DNA of 39,261 nucleotides from an uncultured Veillonellaceae bacterium. GTDB taxonomy: Bacteria; Bacillota; Negativicutes; Veillonellales; Negativicoccaceae. The stretch is taken from contig CAMCNU010000011.1 of assembly GCA_945876385.1 (NCBI GenBank), positions 1 to 39,261 of the forward strand, written 5' to 3'. This document shows positions 1 through 7,805 of this stretch, piece by piece. The notes under the pieces are model-generated. The model was not told where the DNA came from. It saw only the letters and a program-made list of their open reading frames with translations, and did no database searches. The position numbers were made by a program, and so were the translations under genes. How positions within the stretch are numbered: the first letter of the stretch is position 1; each line of letters starts with the position of its first letter.

Positions 1-357
1 GATCGACTTTGTTCTTTTTCAAATTTTTGATGTCCATGCCGTACGTTTCGACTTTATCTTCGATGGTGGCAAACGCATCCTGATCGACTTTCTTTGCCAG
101 TTCGCCGTCTACATACGTCTTATCAGCTTTGCCGTCGATGCCTTCCGCCGCCTTGGTCAGTGCCTCATTGGTTTTGGCCAGCGCGTCATTCGTTTTTTTG
201 ATTTCCCTGTTCAGCGTTTTTTCATTGCTCTTGCGATCTTGTGTCTCACTTGCAATCCAATCTTTTAATTCTTGATGCTGCGCATCGTACGTCGCCTGAT
301 CGACTTTGTTCTTTTTCAAATTTTTGATGTCCATGCCGTACGTTTCGACTTTGTCTT
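1..357 (-). repeat. direct repeat inside the adhesin-like gene, 297-nt period
   Basis: Bases 1-60 and 298-357 are identical except for about one position. The offset of 297 nt is exactly 99 codons, so the repeat preserves the reading frame and encodes the repeated stalk block with VETYGMDIKN. A repeat this well conserved at the DNA level points to recent duplication or ongoing homogenisation. The array probably continues past the left edge. Confidence 0.85.
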
Positions 358-529
358 CAATCTTATCTACTGTCGCTTCATACTCTTTCGCCGCAAACAA
401 ACCGGTCGCCTCGGTTTTGGTCAATGCCGGCTCTGCCGGTGTCGCCGGGTTTTGCGCCCATGCGCCCGATGTACCCAATGCCATCAATACGGCCAATGCC
501 AGCGCACTGTTACGATATCCGATTTTCAT
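1..529 (-). CDS. secreted coiled-coil surface protein / adhesin, N-terminal part
   Basis: The reading frame is open from an ATG at 527-529 to the left window edge, giving 176 visible residues; the C-terminus is missing. An AGGAGG ribosome site sits 9 nt upstream. Residues 1-25 form a typical signal peptide (basic start, hydrophobic LALAVLMALG, cleavage likely after GAWA). The rest is Lys/Glu/Asp/Gln-rich, low in aromatics and strongly helical, as in coiled-coil stalks. The block IEDKVETYGMDIKNLKKNKV occurs at about residues 57-76 and again 99 residues later. Secreted repeat-bearing stalks of this kind are seen in trimeric autotransporters and other surface fibres of diderm bacteria, but no membrane anchor or SLH domain is visible, so the exact class is open. 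It is transcribed away from the toxin-like gene behind a long leader with its own promoter. Confidence 0.75.
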   Translation of the reverse strand, partial: MKIGYRNSALALAVLMALGTSGAWAQNPATPAEPALTKTEATGLFAAKEYEATVDKIEDKVETYGMDIKNLKKNKVDQATYDAQHQELKDWIASETQDRKSNEKTLNREIKKTNDALAKTNEALTKAAEGIDGKADKTYVDGELAKKVDQDAFATIEDKVETYGMDIKNLKKNKVD

Positions 530-608
530 ACTCTACGCCTCCTGACTCAACGGTCAATCCTTACATTTTACTTCTTAGTTTCCATTTTCTATTACCGCAT
601 CCCTGCGT

Positions 609-743
609 TCATGCTACGTTTTCCCCGGTAATCGCATCCTCCTCCCGAGCATCTGCGCAAACAAACAACCCGAATACACCTCTCGAACGAGGTGTATTCG
701 GGTATATTCCCATTACTGTCGTTATTGCAGCATGCTGTTGCAT
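609..743 (-). CDS. small leader ORF candidate (44 aa) upstream of the adhesin-like gene
   Basis: An ATG at 741-743 lies 6 nt after a perfect GGAGG and opens a 44-codon frame ending with TGA at 609. It sits inside the leader between the promoter at 822-850 and the adhesin-like start at 529. The product has no recognisable domain; it begins MQQHAAITTV. A perfect 15-bp hairpin (668-703) lies within the frame, so translation would disrupt the hairpin, which is how leader-peptide attenuators work. The bases just upstream of its GGAGG resemble those in front of the adhesin-like gene, so it may instead be a relic of a duplicated 5' region. That it is translated is an inference from the ribosome site only. 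Confidence 0.35.
   Translation of the reverse strand: MQQHAAITTVMGIYPNTPRSRGVFGLFVCADAREEDAITGENVA
668..703 (-). terminator. perfect 15-bp hairpin, weak intrinsic terminator or attenuator
   Basis: A 15-bp perfect inverted repeat with a 6-nt loop. On the minus strand it is followed by TTGTTTGTTTG, a U-rich but interrupted tract; no U-tract follows on the plus strand. It lies between the leader promoter and the adhesin-like start, inside the small leader ORF, so it is better placed to attenuate the adhesin transcript than to end the toxin-like gene 230 nt upstream. Confidence 0.55.
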
Positions 744-821
744 TGTATACCTCCGTGACTCGATGGTCAAAATGACGGTATCCGCATCTTTCCCTGGGGT
801 GCCGTCGGTCTTGCTGTCCTA

Positions 822-850
822 AACATACCACATATTTTGCTGCAATTCAA
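822..850 (-). promoter_or_regulatory. sigma-70 promoter for the adhesin-like transcript
   Basis: On the minus strand, TTGAAT (845-850) and TATGTT (822-827) are separated by exactly 17 nt, with AT-rich DNA upstream. Transcription would start near 815, leaving a leader of about 285 nt before the adhesin-like ATG. Confidence 0.55.
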
Positions 851-938
851 ATGCATTTTAGTCATAGTGAAATAAATATAAAATTTTTACCCAATCTCAC
901 TGTATGCATTTGCAGTCAGATTAACACCACCACAAATT

Positions 939-1541
939 TCAATCAAGTGCACAAGAATCGGCTCTATCTCCCGCCAGCCGCCGACGCACGGCATCACCGA
1001 ACGACGAGTAGCGGGGAATGAGTTGTGCCTTTGCGGGGGTTTCGCTAATCAAACGAACCCACAGCTCGATGTCTTCTCCGTCCCGTCGATAGCTTTCGCG
1101 CAGTCCTTCGACATCCGCCGCAAAGGGCAGTATCCCTTTCCCCGCCCGAATCATCTGCCCCACCAGCCACTTGTCCGTCAGTTTCTCTTCGGCATCGGCC
1201 AGGCGTAGCGGCATACCCGATGCATCCGTCAGTGCGGTCGACAAGTACAACGGCAACAGCGGAAATGCCTGTTGTAACAACAACGCCGTATGCGGCGACA
1301 CGCTCTCGGTAAAGACGACCGTATTCAGCCGCTTGCCTTTGCGCACCATGGCCTGCGCGCGACGACGATAGCGCTCCGCATCATGTACATGCGGTATCGC
1401 CCAATACAGTCCGTCGCGAAACACGACATAAAACGTCGCGCCTTTATGTTGCATATGGCGATACATCAAGGCCGGAAACTTGTCGTGATGACGCGCAAAA
1501 AAGCTCGGATGAATATGAAAAAAACGATACGGCTGAACCAC
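939..1541 (-). CDS. type III toxin-antitoxin-like RNase toxin (ToxN/CptN-like), tentative
   Basis: A 200-aa protein read from a GTG at 1539-1541, chosen because GGGAGGTG lies 5 nt upstream; a longer frame from a TTG further upstream lacks such a site. Near the N-terminus it reads YRFFHIHPSFFARHH, then FYVVFRDGLYWAIPHVHD, then KRLNTVVFTES, then LLQQAFPLLPLYL. This order (hydrophobic start, YWxIP followed by a polar stretch, an NTVVF-type strand, and a QxxFPxxxxY block) resembles short endoribonuclease toxins of type III systems in Firmicutes. The match is from remembered family patterns, not a search, and catalytic residues cannot be assigned. Type III toxins follow an array of antitoxin RNA repeats; the 130-nt leader here has hairpins but no tandem array. 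It has its own promoter. Confidence 0.45.
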   Translation of the reverse strand: MVQPYRFFHIHPSFFARHHDKFPALMYRHMQHKGATFYVVFRDGLYWAIPHVHDAERYRRRAQAMVRKGKRLNTVVFTESVSPHTALLLQQAFPLLPLYLSTALTDASGMPLRLADAEEKLTDKWLVGQMIRAGKGILPFAADVEGLRESYRRDGEDIELWVRLISETPAKAQLIPRYSSFGDAVRRRLAGDRADSCALD

Positions 1542-1584
1542 AAAAGCACCTCCCGCTCCGCTACAACGAGCGTTCTCCCTCTCT

Positions 1585-1605
1585 TGCAAAAGAATCCCTT
1601 TTGCA
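1585..1605. repeat. hairpin in the leader of the toxin-like gene
   Basis: TGCAAAAG and CTTTTGCA pair perfectly around a 5-nt loop. It lies about 45 nt upstream of the toxin-like GTG and just after a CACGGAGG motif on the minus strand. No U-tract follows on that strand, so it is not an obvious terminator. Confidence 0.5.
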
Positions 1606-1638
1606 TGCCTCCGTGGCTCTAGGCCCTATCGTATATGA

Positions 1639-1675
1639 CGATACAGTCAAAATCATCTCCTTTTTGACTGTATCG
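1639..1675. repeat. 14-bp perfect inverted repeat at the 5' end of the toxin-like transcript
   Basis: CGATACAGTCAAAA (1639-1652) and its exact complement (1662-1675) flank a 9-nt loop. Since the -10 box is at 1679-1684 on the minus strand, this hairpin would form the first bases of the toxin-like transcript, where it could protect the 5' end, act as an antitoxin RNA element, or be a protein operator. Confidence 0.6.
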
Positions 1676-1678
1676 ATT

Positions 1679-1684
1679 ATTATA
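1679..1684 (-). promoter_or_regulatory. extended -10 promoter for the toxin-like gene
   Basis: TGATATAAT on the minus strand is a consensus extended -10 element. No good -35 is visible at 17 nt, which extended -10 promoters tolerate. Confidence 0.5.
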
Positions 1685-1784
1685 TCATATCGCTTTTCTC
1701 CGTGCGTTTTGACAACAGCCGACCGCAGAACATGCACATGTCCGCCGCACAAAATAAAAGGCTGCCGATACCGATCGGCATACC

Positions 1785-1816
1785 AAAAGAGACGCCTCAC
1801 GACAGCGAAGCGTCTC
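1785..1816 (-). terminator. intrinsic terminator of the pyr operon
   Basis: GAGACGC pairs with GCGTCTC around a 14-nt loop, followed on the minus strand by TTTT. It lies 18 nt past the pyrD stop. Confidence 0.7.
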
Positions 1817-1833
1817 GATGCATGCCGGTATCC

Positions 1834-2781
1834 TTATTCCGTCGGGCACACGTCCGGCGCGGCTGTCGGTACCTGCAATGTGCCGACAAGGTCGCGGATG
1901 TCTTCCACGCCGTGCGCCGCACACCAGGCTTCCATTTCGCCTGCGATGCGTTCGACGGCGGTCGGATCGACGATGGTCGCCGTCCCGACGGAGACGCACG
2001 CCGCCCCCGCCTGCATGAACGCAATCGCATCCGCGCCGGTCATGATACCGCCCATGCCGCAAATCGGTATCCGTACCGCCTGCGCGACTTGCCACACCAA
2101 ACGGAGCGCAATCGGTTTGACGCACGGGCCGGAGAGTCCGCCCGTCACATTGCCCAAGAGCGGCACGCGACGTTCGATATCGATGTCCATCCCGAGCAGT
2201 GTGTTGATGAGCGAGACCGCATCCGCGCCCGCATCTTCCACTGCCCGCGCGACGACGGTGATGTCGGTCACATTCGGCGAGAGTTTGACGATGACCGGTT
2301 GCTCGGCGTGCGCTTTGACGGCGCGCGTCACATCGGCGGCGGCGACCGCATCCACCCCGAACGCCAAGCACCCGTTGCGTACGTTCGGACAGGAAATATT
2401 GACCTCCAGGGCGGCAATCCCTTCGACTTGCAGTCGCTCCGCCATCACCGCATACTCATCCACCGTGTTGCCCGAGATATTGGCGATGAGCGGCGCGCGC
2501 GTCTGCCGGCGCAAGGACGGCAAAATCTCCTCGACGAATACATCCACGCCCGGATTCTCCAAGCCGATACAATTCAGTATCCCGCCCGGTGTCTCCGCAA
2601 TCCGGACACCGGCATTGCCGGCGCGGGGTTCAGGGGTCAGCCCTTTGAGTGCGATGCCGCCGATGCGGTCGAGATTGACGTAGTCCGCGTATTCCGTACC
2701 GAATCCGAATGTCCCCGACGCGGCAATCACCGGCGTCGGCAGGGTAATACCGCAAAAATCCACTGCCATATTGACACTCAT
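1834..2781 (-). CDS. pyrD: dihydroorotate dehydrogenase B, catalytic subunit
   Basis: A 315-aa class 1B dihydroorotate dehydrogenase, which oxidises dihydroorotate to orotate with FMN in the cytoplasm and passes electrons to NAD through PyrK. It has the TIM-barrel signatures ASGTFGFGTEY near residue 21, the active-site loop NISCPN at 128-133 with the Cys131 base typical of class 1 enzymes, KLSPN at about 166-170, and the FMN phosphate-binding GMGGI and SVGTA near the C-terminus. The length is normal. The ATG follows GGGAGGTG by 5 nt and overlaps the pyrK stop as ATGA (2778-2781), so the two subunits are translationally coupled. It is the last gene of the operon; the terminator follows at once. 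Confidence 0.97.
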   Translation of the reverse strand: MSVNMAVDFCGITLPTPVIAASGTFGFGTEYADYVNLDRIGGIALKGLTPEPRAGNAGVRIAETPGGILNCIGLENPGVDVFVEEILPSLRRQTRAPLIANISGNTVDEYAVMAERLQVEGIAALEVNISCPNVRNGCLAFGVDAVAAADVTRAVKAHAEQPVIVKLSPNVTDITVVARAVEDAGADAVSLINTLLGMDIDIERRVPLLGNVTGGLSGPCVKPIALRLVWQVAQAVRIPICGMGGIMTGADAIAFMQAGAACVSVGTATIVDPTAVERIAGEMEAWCAAHGVEDIRDLVGTLQVPTAAPDVCPTE

Positions 2782-3539
2782 AGCCGCACCTCCCGACTGT
2801 CAAAGACCGGACCGTCGAGGCAGACTTTGGCATGACCGCCGGCACGTCGATCGCAGACGCAGGCCAAACAACCGCCCGTCCCGCAGCCCATGCGCCGCTC
2901 CAGCGAGACTTCGCACGGCACGCCGGCCGCTTCCGCCATAGCCGCCACCGCCCGCATCATCACCGCCGGTCCGCAGGTCAGGACGCGGGTATAGGCCCCG
3001 CTTTCGAGCAAGGCGGGGACGAGTTCCGGCACATAGCCGTGATGCCCGATTGAGCCGTCATCGGTCGCGATGCGGATATCCGTCACCGTCGGCGGAAAGA
3101 GCTCCGCCCAAAATACTTCGTCGCGATTACGACCGCCGATGAGTGCGGTCACCGTCTCCGGCGCGCATTCCTGCGCCGCATACATCAAGGGCGCGATACC
3201 GACACCGCCGCCGACCATGAGCAGACGACCGCCGAGCGTAAATGTCGTGCCGAGCGCCCCGAGAACATCGACCGCCGTACCGTCCGCCCACTGTGTCATC
3301 GCGGCCGTCCCGCGGCCGACGACCCGATAAATCAGCTCGACCGTCCCCGTCGCCGCATCGACCCGTGAGGGGCTGAACGGCCGCCTGAGCAGCGGCTCAT
3401 GCGCCCCGTCCCGACGCAAATGAATGAACTGTCCCGGTCGAATCGCGGCGGCGATACGCGGCAGTGCGAGCCGCATTTGCCACATCTGCGGTCCGACCCG
3501 ACGCTGTGCCGTGACCCGTCCCGTTTCGACGATGCCCAT
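2778..3539 (-). CDS. pyrK: dihydroorotate dehydrogenase B, electron-transfer subunit
   Basis: A 253-aa iron-sulfur flavoprotein that carries electrons from the PyrD flavin to NAD. The ATG at 3539 was chosen because it lies 4 nt past the carB stop behind GGGTGAGG; a longer in-frame version would run far into carB. The ferredoxin-reductase-like part has the flavin-binding RRPFS motif and the nucleotide-binding GGGVGIAPL. The C-terminal [2Fe-2S] site is visible as CGTGGCLAC plus a fourth Cys in AKVC, giving the C-x4-C-x2-C-x12-C spacing of the family. Class 1B heterodimers are typical of Firmicutes, and the pairing with pyrD fits. Confidence 0.96.
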   Translation of the reverse strand: MGIVETGRVTAQRRVGPQMWQMRLALPRIAAAIRPGQFIHLRRDGAHEPLLRRPFSPSRVDAATGTVELIYRVVGRGTAAMTQWADGTAVDVLGALGTTFTLGGRLLMVGGGVGIAPLMYAAQECAPETVTALIGGRNRDEVFWAELFPPTVTDIRIATDDGSIGHHGYVPELVPALLESGAYTRVLTCGPAVMMRAVAAMAEAAGVPCEVSLERRMGCGTGGCLACVCDRRAGGHAKVCLDGPVFDSREVRL

Positions 3540-3543
3540 TTCC

Positions 3544-6500
3544 TCACCCTTTCCGATAATCCTGCAAGGCCTTGACCTCCGGTAAATCCTGTTTCTTACG
3601 ATTTTGCAACACATGCACGACCTCGCGGGTCGTATCGAGCGACGTCAAGCAGGGAATGCCCAGTTCCACCGCCAGCCGGCGCAAGCGGAATCCTTCCCGT
3701 TCCGGCCGTTTGCCGTAGGTGATGGTATTGACCACCATGTCCACTTGCCCTTCGCGCAGGACTGTCGCGCACGTCCGGTCGCCGCCTTCGTGCATTTTAT
3801 TGATAATATCCACCGCGACGCCCGCTTGTCGCAAGTACTCGCCCGTGCCTTCCGTCGCCATGATGCGGTAGCCGTGCTCGATAAATTCCTTCGCCAGCGC
3901 GGCCGCTTCTTCCTTGTCGCGGTCGCTGACCGTAATCAACACCGAGCCGCCGTCGGGGATGCGCATATGCGCACCGACGACCGCCCGATAGAGCGCGTCG
4001 GAATAATTCGCCCCGATCCCCATGACTTCGCCGGTCGATTTCATTTCCGGCCCGAGGGCGATTTCGACCAGGCCGAGTTTGGCAAACGAGAATACCGGCG
4101 CTTTGACCGCCACATGCGACGGCGCCGGCAAGAGTCCCGGCGTCACGCCCATCTCCCGCAGTGTCTTGCCGACACAGATGCCCGTCGCCAACGCGACGAG
4201 ATTGTACCCCGTCACCTTGCTCATAAAGGGTACCGTCCGGCTGGAACGGGGATTGACTTCGATGACGTACAGCTGCTCGTCCGCGACAATATATTGGATA
4301 TTGACAATCCCGCGCACCCGCAGCGCCTTGGCAATCCGTTCCGTACAATCGACGATGCGATCGGTCATCGCCGTGCTCACATGTTGCGGCGGAAATACCG
4401 CAAAGCTGTCGCCCGAATGCACGCCCGCGCGTTCGATTTGCTCCATGATTCCCGGAATAAATACATCCGTCCCGTCGCACAGTGCGTCGACTTCCAGCTC
4501 CTGCCCGACGACGTATTCGTCAATCAGTACCGGATGATCCGCCGAGGCGATGACCGCCTCGCGCAAGTACGCGGTCAGCTCCCGCGGATGATAGACAATC
4601 TGCATGGCGCGCCCGCCGAGGACATAGCTGGGACGCACCATCAACGGATAGTGGAGTTCGGCCGTTGCGCTCTGCGCCTCTGCCAATCCCGTCACCATGC
4701 ACCCGCGCGGACGGGCGATGCCGAGTTCGGCGAGCAACGCGTCAAAACGTTTGCGGTCTTCCGCCAAATCGACCCCGTCCATATCCGTCCCCCACATCGG
4801 GACGTCGGCACGCGCCAATTGTGCCCCCAGATTAATCGCCGTCTGGCCGCCGAATTGGGCGATGACGCCTTCCGGCTGTTCCTTGTCGATGACGGCCAGC
4901 ACGTCTTCGGCCGCCAACGGTTCAAAATACAGCGCGTCCGACATGTCAAAGTCCGTCGATACGGTTTCGGGGTTGTTATTAATCATAATCGAGCGATAGC
5001 CGTACTGCCGCAGCGAACGAATCGCCTGCACCGAGCAATAATCGAACTCGACCCCCTGCCCGATACGAATCGGACCGGCGCCGAGCACCATCACGCTGTG
5101 CCCCTGCGGTCGGACTTCGTCGGCGACGCCGTACGCCGAATAGTAGTACGGTGAATCTGCCGCAAATTCCGCGGCACAGGTATCGACCATGCGATACGAC
5201 GGCACGATGCCTTCCTGCTCCCTAAGTGCCTTGACCGCCGCTTCCTCCACACCCGCCAGCGCGGCCATCCGCCGATCGCTGAAACCGAGGTACTTCGCCT
5301 GCCGCACCGCCTCCGGTGTCAAGCCGCCGTTCATCAGCCAGCGTTCGCAGTCGATGATCCGCTCAATCTGCGCGATAAAGAAGATGTCAATCTTCGTCAC
5401 CCGCGCGATTTCTTCCGGCTCAAACCCGCGCCGCAAGGCTTCCGCGATGACAAAGAGACGTTCATCGTCGACCCGCCGCAACAGCATTTTAATATCATAG
5501 TGCGACAGGTGCTCGAGTTTCGGCAAGTAGAGCGCATCCGTACCCGTTTCGAGAGAGCGGACGGCTTTTTGCAAGCCGGCGGGCAAGTTCGTCGCGAGTG
5601 CCATGACTTCGCCCGTCGCTTTCATCTGCGTACCGAGCTCGCGGTCGGCCAAGTTGAATTTTTCAAACGGCCAGCGCGGGATTTTGATAACGACGTAGTC
5701 CAGCGCCGGCTCAAACGCCGCCTTGGTTTTGCCGGTCACCGCGTTGGTGATTTCCCCCAGCGACAACCCCAGCGCGACTTTGGCGGCGACTTTGGCAATC
5801 GGATAGCCCGTCGCTTTCGACGCCAGCGCACTCGAACGGCTCATGCGGGGATTGACTTCGATGACATAGTAGCGGTTCGATTCGGTATCCAATGCATACT
5901 GGACATTGCACCCGCCTTCGATTTTGAGGAAGCGGATGATATCGAGCGACGCCGTCCGCAACATTTGCGCCTGTCCGTCAGTGAGCGTCTGACTCGGCGC
6001 GACGACGATGCTGTCGCCCGTGTGCACGCCGACGGGGTCGATATTTTCCATATTACAGATAATAATACAGTTGTCTTCGCTGTCGCGCATGACTTCGTAT
6101 TCGATTTCATTCCAACCGGCGACCGAGCGTTCCACGAGGATTTGATGTATCGGACTCAACACCAAGCCGCGTTGCCCGATTTCGCGCATTTCCGCATCGT
6201 TGTGGACGACACCGCCGCCCGTACCGCCCAGCGTAAAGGCCGGCCGGATAATCAGCGGATAGCCTATTTCCGCCGCAAAGGCCAAGGCCTCATCGACCGT
6301 ATGGCAAATCCGGCTTTCCGGGACCGGCTGCCCGATTTGCTGCATTGCCTCTTTGAAGAGTTCACGGTCTTCGGCTTTGCGAATGGCGTCCAAGTGCGTC
6401 CCCAACAAGGTCACGCCGTACTGCTCCAAGATGCCCGCTTCCGCCAGCTCCATCGCCAGATTCAGTCCCGTCTGCCCGCCCAGCGTCGCCAGCAGGCCGT

Positions 6501-6744
6501 CCGGCCGTTCCGCCGCGATGACCGCCGTCACAAATTCGCGTGTCAGCGGTTCGACATAGACACGGTCGGCCAAGTCGGTATCCGTCATGATGGTCGCGGG
6601 ATTGCTGTTAATCAGGACGACCTCGCAACCTTCTTCTTTGAGCGACAGACAGGCCTGCGTACCGGCATAGTCGAATTCCGCCGCCTGCCCGATGACAATC
6701 GGCCCCGAGCCGATGACCAATACTTTATGAATCTCTTTTCTCAT
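3544..6744 (-). CDS. carB: carbamoyl-phosphate synthase, large subunit
   Basis: A 1066-aa protein that makes carbamoyl phosphate from bicarbonate, ammonia supplied by CarA, and two ATP. It has two homologous ATP-grasp halves: the first opens with KVLVIGSGPIVIGQAAEFDY, the second carries MVLGAGPIRIGQGVEFDY near residue 560. Metal- and ATP-site motifs EVNPRMSRSSALASKATGYP and EVNPRSSRTVPFMSKVTGYN mark the ends of the halves. A C-terminal MGS-like allosteric domain ends with the VVNTITYGK and TSLDT motifs. The ATG at 6744 follows AAGGAGG and overlaps the carA stop as ATGA (6741-6744), so I prefer it to an upstream in-frame start. Length is normal (about 1070). Confidence 0.97.
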   Translation of the reverse strand: MRKEIHKVLVIGSGPIVIGQAAEFDYAGTQACLSLKEEGCEVVLINSNPATIMTDTDLADRVYVEPLTREFVTAVIAAERPDGLLATLGGQTGLNLAMELAEAGILEQYGVTLLGTHLDAIRKAEDRELFKEAMQQIGQPVPESRICHTVDEALAFAAEIGYPLIIRPAFTLGGTGGGVVHNDAEMREIGQRGLVLSPIHQILVERSVAGWNEIEYEVMRDSEDNCIIICNMENIDPVGVHTGDSIVVAPSQTLTDGQAQMLRTASLDIIRFLKIEGGCNVQYALDTESNRYYVIEVNPRMSRSSALASKATGYPIAKVAAKVALGLSLGEITNAVTGKTKAAFEPALDYVVIKIPRWPFEKFNLADRELGTQMKATGEVMALATNLPAGLQKAVRSLETGTDALYLPKLEHLSHYDIKMLLRRVDDERLFVIAEALRRGFEPEEIARVTKIDIFFIAQIERIIDCERWLMNGGLTPEAVRQAKYLGFSDRRMAALAGVEEAAVKALREQEGIVPSYRMVDTCAAEFAADSPYYYSAYGVADEVRPQGHSVMVLGAGPIRIGQGVEFDYCSVQAIRSLRQYGYRSIMINNNPETVSTDFDMSDALYFEPLAAEDVLAVIDKEQPEGVIAQFGGQTAINLGAQLARADVPMWGTDMDGVDLAEDRKRFDALLAELGIARPRGCMVTGLAEAQSATAELHYPLMVRPSYVLGGRAMQIVYHPRELTAYLREAVIASADHPVLIDEYVVGQELEVDALCDGTDVFIPGIMEQIERAGVHSGDSFAVFPPQHVSTAMTDRIVDCTERIAKALRVRGIVNIQYIVADEQLYVIEVNPRSSRTVPFMSKVTGYNLVALATGICVGKTLREMGVTPGLLPAPSHVAVKAPVFSFAKLGLVEIALGPEMKSTGEVMGIGANYSDALYRAVVGAHMRIPDGGSVLITVSDRDKEEAAALAKEFIEHGYRIMATEGTGEYLRQAGVAVDIINKMHEGGDRTCATVLREGQVDMVVNTITYGKRPEREGFRLRRLAVELGIPCLTSLDTTREVVHVLQNRKKQDLPEVKALQDYRKG

Positions 6745-7805
6745 ACCCGGCCTCCTTGCCACGATGCAATCCACTGCGCCAATACCTCTTCGTTGTCACG
6801 CGGTCCCGGCGAGGCTTCCGGATGGTATTGCACCGCGCGCACGCGATACCCGCGGTGGCAGAACCCTTCCACCGTACCGTCGTGCAACGAACGCTCCGTG
6901 ACTTCACAGCCGTCGGGCAAGCTTGCTTCTTCGACCGCATAGCCGTGATTTTGCGACGACATGGTAATCGCTCCCGTCTCCAGATGCAAGACGGGATGAT
7001 TGCCGCCCCGATGCCCGAACGGGAGTTTGACCGTCCGACCGCCGAGTGCCAAGGCAAGGAGCTGATGCCCCATGCAGATACCGAGCATCGGCACCTTGCC
7101 GAGCAAGTCCCGCAAGGTATCCGCCGTCCCCGGCGCATCGGCGGGGTCGCCCGGTCCGTTGCTGACAAATACGCCGTCCGGTGCGGTCGCCATGACGTCT
7201 TCCGCCGTCGCCGTCGCCGGGAGCACCGTCACGCGGCAATCCTGCGCACACAACAGCTCCAGCATGTGCCGCTTGACCCCGCAATCGATGACCGTCACCC
7301 GATGCGTGCCGTCGCCGAGGGTATAGGGTTCTTTGGTCGTGACCCGCAAAATCTGGTCATGTGCCGGCGGTGTTGCCAGCCACTGCGCCGCCTGCGCCGC
7401 TTCATCGGCACCGGCCAGCACGCCGCGCGGCGTGCCTTCTTCCCGAATGGCCCGCGCGATGGCCCGCGTGTCCGCCCCCGCCAGACAGGGGATACCGTAT
7501 TCCGCCAAAAACTCCGCCAGCGTGCCTTCCGATTCCCAATTATTCGGCGCGGCGGTCAATTCCGAAACGATGACGCCGCTGACCGCGGGGCGTTCGCCTT
7601 GGCGAATCTTAAGCGAGGTCCCGTAATTACCGACGAGGGGGTAGGTCCACGTCAAAATCTGATCCATGTACGACGGATCGGTGTACGCTTCTTCGTACCC
7701 CGTCATCGCCGTCGTAAAGACGACTTCCGCCGGCTTGCTGTGTCCGCCGATTAAATATCCGCCGAATGTACGGCCGTCGTCCAAATATAAATATCCGTCT
7801 CTCAC
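6741..7805 (-). CDS. carA: carbamoyl-phosphate synthase, small (glutaminase) subunit
   Basis: A 354-aa glutamine amidotransferase that releases ammonia from glutamine and channels it to CarB. The N-terminal half is the CPSase small-chain domain (VVFTTAMTGYEEAYTDPSY). The class I glutaminase domain has the nucleophile Cys244 in LGICMGHQ and the His328/Glu330 pair in AVQYHPE, so the catalytic triad is complete. The start is GTG at 7803-7805, overlapping the pyrC stop as GTGA; the ribosome site is weak, so translation probably depends on coupling to pyrC. An operon-embedded pair with pyrB and pyrC suggests the pyrimidine rather than the arginine isoenzyme. Confidence 0.96.
   Translation of the reverse strand: MRDGYLYLDDGRTFGGYLIGGHSKPAEVVFTTAMTGYEEAYTDPSYMDQILTWTYPLVGNYGTSLKIRQGERPAVSGVIVSELTAAPNNWESEGTLAEFLAEYGIPCLAGADTRAIARAIREEGTPRGVLAGADEAAQAAQWLATPPAHDQILRVTTKEPYTLGDGTHRVTVIDCGVKRHMLELLCAQDCRVTVLPATATAEDVMATAPDGVFVSNGPGDPADAPGTADTLRDLLGKVPMLGICMGHQLLALALGGRTVKLPFGHRGGNHPVLHLETGAITMSSQNHGYAVEEASLPDGCEVTERSLHDGTVEGFCHRGYRVRAVQYHPEASPGPRDNEEVLAQWIASWQGGRV

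Noticed and set aside
669-702. tRNA or riboswitch in the leader region at 0.6-0.85 kb
   Set aside because: No cloverleaf and no match to consensus elements I could recall for c-di-GMP, TPP, SAM, cobalamin, glycine or fluoride classes; only the simple hairpin is supported.
592-831. Minus-strand 79-aa open frame across the adhesin leader
   Set aside because: It starts inside the promoter's -10 region, lacks a ribosome site and has no sensible composition; the 44-aa frame with a GGAGG site is preferred.
1639-1675. Intrinsic terminator reading of the 14-bp inverted repeat near 1.65 kb
   Set aside because: It directly follows a -10 box on the minus strand and lacks a U-tract there; on the plus strand no gene precedes it, so an operator or 5' RNA hairpin fits better.
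1601-2835. Plus-strand open frames of 360 and 377 aa over pyrD/pyrK
   Set aside because: Antisense to two genes with full catalytic motifs; they cross the operon terminator and have no plausible start signals or domains.
3604-6942. Long plus-strand open frames (516 and 480 aa) antisense to carB
   Set aside because: They are frame shadows of GC-rich carB: no ribosome site, no recognisable domain, and compositions rich in Arg/His/Asp that mirror the real codon pattern. The carB frame carries all family motifs.
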